DNA of 5,900 bases, taken from positions 1 to 5,900 of the forward strand of contig JAKLHH010000529.1 of assembly GCA_022710245.1 (NCBI GenBank), in the 5' to 3' direction. Positions 1-5,115 of the stretch are shown piece by piece (position 1 is the stretch's first letter; every line of letters begins with the position of its first letter). The position numbers and the translations under genes were made by a program. Source of the DNA: Myxococcota bacterium. GTDB taxonomy: Bacteria > Myxococcota > Polyangia > GCA-2747355 > JAKLHH01. The notes under the pieces are model-generated. The model was not told the origin of the DNA and made no database searches. It saw nothing but the letters and a program-made list of their open reading frames with translations.

Positions 1-5
1 AGCGC

Positions 6-125
6 ATGAGCCGTAGCGAGGCGGGGGAGACCGAGGGGAGGCAAGGAGCTCCGACGAAGGCCTACTTTGCGGTACGCCGAGGAGGTGCGACGCCGCATCG
101 CCGACGGTATCGCCCGCAGCAGTAG
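6..125 (+). CDS. Possible 39-codon frame, or tail of a gene entering from the left
   Basis: The frame is open from the left window edge (codon phase beginning at position 3) and has an ATG at 6-8. It ends at TAG 123-125, the last codon of the first 66-bp repeat copy. The peptide is short and rich in Arg, Gly and Glu, with an Arg/Gln-rich end (RRRYRPQQ), and I do not recognise a family. Only five bases precede the ATG, so no ribosome binding site can be judged. The other two forward frames are also open across the repeat, which weakens the coding case. If it is real, the duplication has copied exactly its last 21 codons plus the stop. It may instead be non-coding hairpin DNA. Confidence 0.2.
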   Translation: MSRSEAGETEGRQGAPTKAYFAVRRGGATPHRRRYRPQQ

Positions 126-193
126 GCCTACTTTGCGGTACGCCGAGGAGGTGCGACGCCGCATCGCCGACGGTATCGCCCGCAGCAGTAGGC
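58..193. repeat. Exact 66-bp tandem duplication with hairpin-forming ends
   Basis: Two identical 66-bp copies occupy 59-124 and 125-190; identity at period 66 runs from 58 to 193. Each unit begins GCCTACT and ends AGTAGGC, which are reverse complements (60-66 with 121-127, and 126-132 with 187-193). The arms extend inward through TGCGG/CCGCA (68-72 with 114-118 in copy 1) after a small bulge, so each copy can fold into a long hairpin. The junction is a perfect 12-bp palindrome, AGTAGGCCTACT, at 121-132. The unit is 22 codons long. In the frame starting at 60 it ends exactly with TAG (123-125 and 189-191). No T-tract follows, so it is not a classical intrinsic terminator. It lies just beyond the stop of the minus-strand gene ending at 214 and could act as a 3'-end structure. 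A REP-like element or a duplicated gene end are both possible. Confidence 0.9.
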
Positions 194-213
194 GAGATGC
201 GCTTGTCTTGGGA

Positions 214-1959
214 CTAGGGCTGCAGCGAGAAGACCCGCAGCGCCGCCGCCGAACCCGACGGGCTGGCCGGGCTGACCTCGGTCACGCGGTAGCGCGCCTG
301 CGGGAGCTCCGCCCAGGTGCGCTCGGAGAGCAGGATCCCGCCCTCGGCCCGACGCGCGAGCTCCGCCGCGGCGGTGATCGGCAGGCCCAGCGCCACGTAC
401 TCCAGGCGCTCGGCGGAGCCGAGGACGCCGGAGACCACGTTCCCGCTGTCCAGCGCGCAGCGCAGCGTGATGGTCTGCGAGCCGGGCCAGAGCACCGCGA
501 TCGACTCGAACTCGTCGGCCAGCTCCTTGGCCGTCTCCACCGCCCAGACCGCGTCGCGATCGGGTGAGTGGGGCGCGCCGAAGAGCGCGCAGGCCCAGCC
601 GTCGTGGAGCTTCACCAGGCTGCCGCCGTTCGAGAAGACGCGCTCGTAGAGGAGCTCGTAGTACTCGTGCAGCACCGTCGCCAGCTGACGCGGCGGCACG
701 CGGCTCACCAGCGAGGCGAAGTCCGAGAGCTCGCAGACGAGCACCGTCGCCTGGTGCTCCTGCAGCGAGGCCTCGCCCGCCTGCGCGTCATCGAGCCGCT
801 CCACCACCTCGGGCGGGTGGAAGCGCTCGAGCGCCCGGCGACGCTGCTTCTCGTCGTCGACGCGCTCCTTCAGCTCGGCGCGCTCGAGCCCGCTCGCCAC
901 CAGCGCCACCAGCGCGCTCATCAGGTCCGCGTCGGCGGAGGAGAACGTCTGCAGCCCCGAGCGGCTGAGGTAGAGGACCCCGCGCAGCTCGCCGCGCACG
1001 GTGAGCGGCAGCGCGACGACCGCCCGGATCTTGTAGAGCATCACGCTCTGGCCCGACTTGATGCGCTCGTCGTGGCCGACGTCGTTGCTCATCACCGCGA
1101 CGCGGTCGTGCAGCACGCGGTCGATGATCCCGCGGCTGATGGGGACCTCCCCCGCCGTGAGCGTGCCGCGGTGGCGGATCACCTGGGGCACCAGCTCGTT
1201 GCCAGGACCGAGGCTGAGGAGGACCACCGTGTCGGCCCGCACCTCCTCGAGGACGAGGTCGGCCATCTGGTTGAGGAAGTCCTCCAGGTCGCGCGCCGCC
1301 ACGAGGAGCTCGCTGACCCGGTACATCAGCACCAGCGCCTGGTAGTCCGTGCCGCGCGGCGGCTGCGTCTTCTGCCCCTGCAGGATCGGACCCGAGCCCG
1401 TCCCGAACCGCTTGACCGCCTTCATCAGGTCGCTGTCGTGGCGCGCGAGCACCTTGACCGCCTGCCCGCTGTCGGTCGGGTTGTCGAGGACGAACTGGAT
1501 CGCGCTGCGGTTCATCTGCAGCGTCTTGCGCTGGTGGACGTCGAAGCCGCCGCCCGCGCCACCGCCACCGCCACCGCCGCCCGGCGCCTGCGTGACCTCC
1601 TCGCTGAAGTAGGGGGCCGCCGAGGGGATGGTGGCCTCCAGCGTCGGCAGCTGCGCGGCGGGCGAGTCGTCGATGTGCTTCACCTTCAGCTTGTGCACGC
1701 CGATCGTGACCTCGTCCGCCTCGACCAGCTCGCGGCGGAGCGTGGTGACATCGTTGACGCGGGTGCCGTAGGTGGAGCCGAGGTCGATCAGCGTCAGGCG
1801 CTCCCCGCCGCAGACGAACTTCGCGTGCCGGCGCGAGACGCCGCGTCCCTCGAGCACCAGCGTGTTGGCAGGGTCGCGACCGAGGTAGGTCTCCCCCTCG
1901 ACAAGCCGCATCTCGCGCGGCTCGGAGTCGGGGCTCTGGATGAAGATGATGAAGCCCAA
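214..1959 (-). CDS. FHA-GAF protein with a degenerate class III cyclase domain
   Basis: This 581-residue, probably cytoplasmic, signalling protein has no membrane segment. An N-terminal FHA domain (about 1-97) carries the phospho-threonine-binding signature: GRD 27-29, SRRH 42-45, GSTYGT 61-66 and N69. A Gly-rich linker (127-138) and a region with no family I recognise follow. A GAF domain lies at about 205-365 (DFLNQMADLVLEEV, then RAVVALPLTVRGELRGVLYL), followed by a short charged helix (about 362-390). Residues about 400-555 are a class III adenylate/guanylate cyclase homology domain (ATVLVCELSDF, KLHDGWACALFGAP, VLGSAERLEYVALG). Key cyclase positions are altered: the first metal Asp is E410, the second is G454 (DG instead of GD), the Asp of the GD-T-V-N motif is L526, the Asn is T529 and the transition-state Arg is E533; K450 is kept. 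The domain is therefore probably not a normal cyclase and may act as a regulatory scaffold. The TTG start at 1957-1959 is supported by GAGGAG ten bases upstream; the only in-frame extension before a stop has no ATG or GTG. It lies 39 bp after the Lpt permease gene, probably in one operon. Confidence 0.88.
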   Translation of the reverse strand: MGFIIFIQSPDSEPREMRLVEGETYLGRDPANTLVLEGRGVSRRHAKFVCGGERLTLIDLGSTYGTRVNDVTTLRRELVEADEVTIGVHKLKVKHIDDSPAAQLPTLEATIPSAAPYFSEEVTQAPGGGGGGGGAGGGFDVHQRKTLQMNRSAIQFVLDNPTDSGQAVKVLARHDSDLMKAVKRFGTGSGPILQGQKTQPPRGTDYQALVLMYRVSELLVAARDLEDFLNQMADLVLEEVRADTVVLLSLGPGNELVPQVIRHRGTLTAGEVPISRGIIDRVLHDRVAVMSNDVGHDERIKSGQSVMLYKIRAVVALPLTVRGELRGVLYLSRSGLQTFSSADADLMSALVALVASGLERAELKERVDDEKQRRRALERFHPPEVVERLDDAQAGEASLQEHQATVLVCELSDFASLVSRVPPRQLATVLHEYYELLYERVFSNGGSLVKLHDGWACALFGAPHSPDRDAVWAVETAKELADEFESIAVLWPGSQTITLRCALDSGNVVSGVLGSAERLEYVALGLPITAAAELARRAEGGILLSERTWAELPQARYRVTEVSPASPSGSAAALRVFSLQP

Positions 1960-1969
1960 GCGGCGGACG

Positions 1970-1987
1970 CTCCTCAGTGTAGCTGAG
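1970..1987 (-). promoter_or_regulatory. Small hairpin overlapping the ribosome binding site of the TTG-start gene
   Basis: In the 39-bp gap between the two minus-strand genes, the mRNA-sense sequence reads CTCAG-CTACA-CTGAG-GAG. CTCAG (1983-1987) pairs with CTGAG (1973-1977), and the second arm shares three bases with the GAGGAG Shine-Dalgarno element (1970-1975) that serves TTG 1957-1959. The upstream stop codon (TAG, 1999-2001) is only 12 bases before the hairpin, so a ribosome terminating there could disturb it. This would favour translational coupling. The stem is only five pairs, so its strength in vivo is doubtful. Confidence 0.35.
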
Positions 1988-1998
1988 TGTAGCCGACT

Positions 1999-3060
1999 CT
2001 ACCGCACCTTGGGCCGCCGGCCAAGCGAGGTGGCAGCGAGGAGGAGCGCGACCAGCCCGAGCGCCACGCCGAGCGGCGCCCACGCGCCGGCCGCGGGCGA
2101 GAGCCAGCCCGCGCGGGCGGCCAGCCAGCCCGCCGCGAGCAGGCACCAGAGCCCCCCCAGCAGGCCCAGCCCGCGCAGCAGATCGGCGAGGAGCGCGCGG
2201 CGGTGCGCCCCGAGCGCGAAGGGCCAGGCGAGGAGCGCGACGACCAGGTTGAGCAGCGGATGGGTGAGCCGGGAGTGGAGCACCAGCTCCTCGGCCGGGC
2301 GCGGCTGCCCGGCGGCCGCCAGCGCCCGCAGCCGCGAGCGCAGCGCGAGGAAGCCCTGCGCCTCGGGACGGACCGCGGCCTCGCGCCAGAGGGGGGCCAG
2401 CGCGAGCCGCGGCGGGTCTGCCTGCAGCCCGGCGGCGAAGCGGGTCTCCACGCCGCTGAGGCCGCGCTCCTCGAGGCGGCCGTCGATCCGGCGCAGCGCG
2501 CGGCTGCCCTCGACCTCGAGGGCGGTGGCCCGCGGTGGCCGGCCCGCGGGTTCGGGCTCGAGCCCGACGAGCCAGCGCCCCTGCCGCAGCCAGCGCGGAG
2601 GCGGCTGCGCGCCGGTCAGCGCGGACGCGCGGTGGACGCCGAGCAGCGCGTCGGCCCACGCCTCGCAACGGGCCGCGAGCCCCTCGTCGAGCGCCAGCGC
2701 GAGCGCGGCCGCCAGCGCGCCGCTGGCGAGGAGCGGCCCGGCCAGGCGGAGCGGACCGGCGCCGGCCACCACCAGCGCGTCGAGCTCGCCCGCGTGGCGG
2801 AGACGTGAGAGGCCGAGGAGCAGCGCGAGGAGCAGCGCGGCGGGCAGGACCTGCACGGCCACCAGCGGCAGGTGGAGCGCGCTCGCCAGCAGCACCGGCC
2901 GCCAGCCGAGCTCGGCGGCGAGGCGGCGCCCCTGATCGCCGAGGTCGAAGGCAAGGTAGACGAGGACCAGCGCGGGCAGCGTCCAGAGGAGCCGCCCGAG
3001 GAGGACCCGCGTCAGGTAGCGCGCGATGACCACCGCGGCATCTTGGCACGTGCCTCCCAT
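1999..3060 (-). CDS. LptF/LptG-family (YjgP/YjgQ) LPS-export permease
   Basis: The 353-residue protein matches the inner-membrane permease family that pairs with the LptB ATPase to extract lipopolysaccharide and pass it to the LptC/A/D bridge. Six membrane segments can be drawn, at about 18-38, 55-83, 104-124, 266-284, 296-316 and 324-345. A soluble region of about 130 residues between segments 3 and 4 fits the periplasmic jellyroll domain. Family-like stretches are RYLTRVLLGRLL at the N-terminus, LGLSRLRHAGELDALVVAGA after segment 2, and HSRLTHPLLNLVVALLAWPF entering segment 4. The length is close to the usual 350-370. I cannot tell LptF from LptG, so no symbol is given. The start is uncertain: ATG at 3058-3060 has no clear ribosome binding site, and GTG at 3031-3033 (residue 10) would place the first residues where the family normally begins. 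The usual sister permease gene is not adjacent: upstream is divergent ahcY and downstream is the FHA-GAF gene. Confidence 0.85.
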   Translation of the reverse strand: MGGTCQDAAVVIARYLTRVLLGRLLWTLPALVLVYLAFDLGDQGRRLAAELGWRPVLLASALHLPLVAVQVLPAALLLALLLGLSRLRHAGELDALVVAGAGPLRLAGPLLASGALAAALALALDEGLAARCEAWADALLGVHRASALTGAQPPPRWLRQGRWLVGLEPEPAGRPPRATALEVEGSRALRRIDGRLEERGLSGVETRFAAGLQADPPRLALAPLWREAAVRPEAQGFLALRSRLRALAAAGQPRPAEELVLHSRLTHPLLNLVVALLAWPFALGAHRRALLADLLRGLGLLGGLWCLLAAGWLAARAGWLSPAAGAWAPLGVALGLVALLLAATSLGRRPKVR

Positions 3061-3111
3061 GCGGCGCCACCCGGCCGGTGCGGCCGGTGCCGGACCGAGG
3101 TCACCCGGTCA

Positions 3112-3139
3112 GGCGCGTGGGAGGGCGCGTAGGGCGCGT
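3112..3139. repeat. Three GGCGCGT repeats in the divergent intergenic region
   Basis: GGCGCGT occurs at 3112-3118, 3124-3130 and 3133-3139, just upstream of the candidate ahcY -35 element and within the 136-bp region shared with the divergent permease gene. Spacing is 12 and 9 bp, so the copies are not on one helical face. A second small repeat, GGCCGGTGC, occurs twice at about 3073-3090. These could be binding sites, but in DNA this rich in G and C short GC repeats also arise by chance. Confidence 0.3.
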
Positions 3140-3142
3140 GCC

Positions 3143-3171
3143 TTGACTTGCCCTCTGATCCGGGCTACGGG
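3143..3171 (+). promoter_or_regulatory. Candidate sigma-70-type promoter for ahcY
   Basis: TTGACT (3143-3148) matches the -35 consensus TTGACA at five of six positions. Seventeen bases later TACGGG (3166-3171) sits where the -10 element should be. The -10 match is poor, as is common in high-GC genomes. The predicted transcript would start near 3178 and have a leader of only about 20 nt, just enough for the ribosome binding site. No SAH-riboswitch-like fold would fit in such a leader. Confidence 0.35.
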
Positions 3172-3196
3172 AGTGGCGTCCTTCGAGGAGACTCCG

Positions 3197-4450
3197 ATGA
3201 ACTACAAGGTCGCTGATCTGAAGCTGGCGGACGCGGGCAAGCTCCGCATCGAGTGGGCCGAGTCGCGCATGCCGGTGCTGATGGCGCTCCGGCGCAAGTA
3301 CTCCGAGTCGAAGCCGCTCGCGGGCATGCGCATCGCGGGCTGCCTCCACGTCACCAAGGAGACCGCGGTGCTCGTGCGCACGCTGCGCGCCGCCGGGGCC
3401 GAGGTGAGCTGGTCGGGCTGCAACCCGCTCTCGACGCAGGACGACGTCGCCGCCGCCCTCGCCGACGACGGGATCTCGATCTACGCCTGGCACGGGATGA
3501 GCACCGAGGAGTTCTACTGGTGCATCGACAAGACCCTGGAGTTCAAGCCGACGCTGACGCTCGATGACGGCGCCGACCTGATCTTCCGCGTGCACAGCAA
3601 GCACAAGGCCCTCGCCGCGGGCGTCATCGGCGGCACCGAGGAGACCACCACCGGCGTGCACCGCCTGCGCGCGATGGCGAACGACAAGGCGCTCCTCTAC
3701 CCGGTCATCGCGGTGAACGACGCCGAGACCAAGTGGGACTTCGACAACGTCTACGGCACCGGCCAGTCGTCGCTCGACGGCATCCTGCGCGCGACCAGCG
3801 TCCTCTTCGCCGGCAAGAACTTCGTCGTCGCTGGCTTCGGGCACTGCGGCCGTGGCTGCGCCATGCGGGCCAAGGGGATGGGCGCCAACGTGATCGTCAC
3901 CGAGGTCAAGCCGACCGCCGCGCTGAAGGCGACCCTCGAGGGCTTCCGCGTGATGACGATGGACGAGGCCGCCAAGGTCGGCGACATCTTCATCACCGCG
4001 ACGGGGATGAAGGACGTCATCGTGGAGCGGCACTTCCGCACCATGAAGGACGGCGCCATCGTCTGCAACACGGGCCACTACGACTGCGAGATCAACCTGG
4101 TCGAGCTCGGCAAGCAGGCGAAGAGCGTGCGCGAGATCCGCGCGAACAACGAGGAGTACACGCTCGCCGACGGCCGCCGCGTCTTCGTGCTCGCCAAGGG
4201 CCGGCTGGTCAACCTCGCCGCCGCCGAGGGCCACCCCTCGGAGGTGATGGACATGTCCTTCGCCAACCAGTTCCTCGCGCTCAAGCGCCTGAAGGAGCTC
4301 GGCAAGACGATGGACCGCCAGGTCTACGTCCTGCCCGAGGAGCAGGACCAGGAGCTCGCCCAGCTGAAGCTGGAGACGATGGGGCTCGGCATCGACGCCC
4401 TCTCCGCCGAGCAGAAGCGCTACGCGCTCGACTACTCGGCGGGGACGTAG
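3197..4450 (+). CDS. ahcY: S-adenosylhomocysteine hydrolase (adenosylhomocysteinase)
   Basis: The 417-residue cytosolic enzyme splits S-adenosylhomocysteine into adenosine and homocysteine using tightly bound NAD, removing the product inhibitor of SAM-dependent methyltransferases. Substrate-domain motifs are HVTKETAVL (51-59), LDDGADL (122-128) and GGTEETTTGVH (145-155). The catalytic block KWDFDNVYG (179-187) supplies Lys179, Asp183 and Asn184. The NAD-binding Rossmann turn is GFGHCGRG (213-220), followed by NTGHYDCEIN (291-300) and KGRLVNLAAAEGHPSEVM (334-351). YGTGQS in place of YGCRES, the GHCGRG turn, the lack of the roughly 40-residue insert of many bacterial enzymes, and a tail ending in GT rather than the Lys/Tyr tail resemble the compact archaeal/Thermotoga-type subgroup. 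ATG 3197-3199 is chosen because GAGGAG (3185-3190) lies six bases upstream and the protein then begins at the family's usual N-terminus; the longer in-frame extension to 3026 runs over intergenic DNA. Confidence 0.97.
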   Translation: MNYKVADLKLADAGKLRIEWAESRMPVLMALRRKYSESKPLAGMRIAGCLHVTKETAVLVRTLRAAGAEVSWSGCNPLSTQDDVAAALADDGISIYAWHGMSTEEFYWCIDKTLEFKPTLTLDDGADLIFRVHSKHKALAAGVIGGTEETTTGVHRLRAMANDKALLYPVIAVNDAETKWDFDNVYGTGQSSLDGILRATSVLFAGKNFVVAGFGHCGRGCAMRAKGMGANVIVTEVKPTAALKATLEGFRVMTMDEAAKVGDIFITATGMKDVIVERHFRTMKDGAIVCNTGHYDCEINLVELGKQAKSVREIRANNEEYTLADGRRVFVLAKGRLVNLAAAEGHPSEVMDMSFANQFLALKRLKELGKTMDRQVYVLPEEQDQELAQLKLETMGLGIDALSAEQKRYALDYSAGT

Positions 4451-4454
4451 CCCC

Positions 4455-4586
4455 CCCTCGCAGCTCGCCTGCCTGACGGCTCGCCTGCCTGACGGCTCGC
4501 CTGCCTGACGGCTCGCCTCCCTGACGGCTCGCGCCTTCCCTCGCAGCTCGCCTCCCTCGCAGCTCGCCTCCCTCGCAGCTCGCCTC
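4455..4586. repeat. Two-variant 16-bp tandem repeat (minisatellite)
   Basis: Starting a few bases after the ahcY stop are about eight 16-bp units, all beginning GCTCGCCT. Variant A, GCTCGCCTGCCTGACG, fills 4463-4478, 4479-4494 and 4495-4510, and 4511-4526 differs by one base. Variant B, GCTCGCCTCCCTCGCA, fills 4546-4561 and 4562-4577. A partial B tail (CCCTCGCA) precedes the array at 4455-4462, a 19-bp hybrid unit lies at 4527-4545, and a truncated unit starts at 4578. The top strand is C-rich and cannot pair with itself, so this is not a hairpin terminator. The period is not a multiple of three, and no coding frame is credible. Copy number could vary by slippage. Confidence 0.92.
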
Positions 4587-4607
4587 TTCAGTCTTGCACC
4601 GCCCCCG

Positions 4608-4642
4608 CGGACCTTCCACGCTTCGAGGTCGGACCTTCAACG
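4608..4642 (+). promoter_or_regulatory. 22-bp-spaced direct repeat upstream of the SRPBCC gene
   Basis: CGGACCTTCCACG (4608-4620) and CGGACCTTCAACG (4630-4642) agree at 12 of 13 positions. They are offset by 22 bp, about two helical turns, and end 14 bp before the ATG at 4657. The palindrome AGGTC-G-GACCT at 4626-4636 overlaps the second copy. This arrangement fits an operator for a repressor or activator of the following gene. The proposal rests only on sequence pattern, and no clear promoter elements are visible around it. Confidence 0.35.
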
Positions 4643-4656
4643 AAAGGAAGGGCGCC

Positions 4657-5103
4657 ATGTCTTCGAACGTTATCCGGCTGTACCGCGTGTTCCGCACCAG
4701 CCCCGAGAAGCTCTACCGCGCGTTCCTGGATCCGGACGCGCTGGTGAAGTGGCTGCCGCCGCACGGCTTCACCGCCAAGGTGCACCACCTGGACGCCAGG
4801 GTGGGCGGCGGCTATCGCATGAGCTTCACCAACTTCTCGACCGGGCGCGGACACTCCTTCAGCGGCACCTACCACGAGCTCGCGCCGGGCGAGCGCATCC
4901 GCTACACGGACAGGTTCGACGATCCGAACCTGCCCGGGGAGATGCAGGTGGCCATCTCGCTCAGGAAGGTCTCCTGCGGCACCGAGCTCAGCGTGGTGCA
5001 GGAGGGGCTGCCCTCGGTGATCCCCCTCGAGGCCTGCCACCTCGGCTGGCAGGAGTCGCTCGAGCTCCTCGGCAAGCTGGTCGAGGCCGAGATCCCGGAC
5101 TGA
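4657..5103 (+). CDS. SRPBCC / AHSA1-type (Aha1 C-terminal-like) small protein
   Basis: The 148-residue soluble protein belongs to the START-like SRPBCC helix-grip fold and is nearest to the bacterial AHSA1 (activator of Hsp90 ATPase homologue) branch. Characteristic parts are the N-terminal helix motif SPEKLYRAFLDPDALVKWLP (15-34), the strand turn ARVGGGYRMSF (47-57), ELAPGERIRYTDRF (74-87), and the C-terminal helix HLGWQESLELLGKLVE (128-143), where the Gly-Trp pair begins the long helix closing the cavity. Family members bind small hydrophobic ligands or have unknown roles, and no ligand can be read from this sequence. ATG at 4657 is preceded by AAGGAAG (4644-4650) at six bases; the longer in-frame extension upstream covers the leader. 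The product looks complete. The gene stands alone, with a 12-bp gap to the convergent CAP gene and no obvious terminator between them. Confidence 0.9.
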   Translation: MSSNVIRLYRVFRTSPEKLYRAFLDPDALVKWLPPHGFTAKVHHLDARVGGGYRMSFTNFSTGRGHSFSGTYHELAPGERIRYTDRFDDPNLPGEMQVAISLRKVSCGTELSVVQEGLPSVIPLEACHLGWQESLELLGKLVEAEIPD

Positions 5104-5115
5104 GCTCGCGGTCGC

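Noticed and set aside
67..567. Plus-strand open frame containing a repeated YAEEVRRRIADGIARSS peptide
   Set aside because: It begins inside the 66-bp DNA repeat and continues antisense through the cyclase gene. Peptide repetition simply follows the DNA duplication.
568..1986. Long plus-strand open frame opposite the FHA-GAF gene
   Set aside because: Low-complexity His/Arg/Leu/Val composition, no recognisable domain and complete overlap with a well-supported gene.
788..3070. Very long minus-strand open frame across both operon genes
   Set aside because: Extremely Arg/Ala/Pro-rich translation typical of an out-of-frame high-GC shadow; the true frames carry clear LptF/G and FHA-GAF motifs.
3061..3196. 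SAH riboswitch upstream of ahcY
   Set aside because: The expected conserved core is not visible. GAGGAG here sits at normal ribosome-binding-site distance, and the candidate promoter leaves only a 20-nt leader.
3101..4234. Long minus-strand open frame opposite ahcY
   Set aside because: Antisense shadow of a strongly conserved enzyme, with biased composition and no motif.
4455..4586. CRISPR array
   Set aside because: The 16-bp units are contiguous with no unique spacers, and there are no cas genes nearby.
4587..4656. Sigma-70 promoter beginning at TTGCAC (4594-4599)
   Set aside because: No acceptable -10 element at 16-18 bp spacing.
5104..5115. Shared bidirectional terminator between the convergent genes
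   Set aside because: The gap is 12 bp with no inverted repeat or T-tract.
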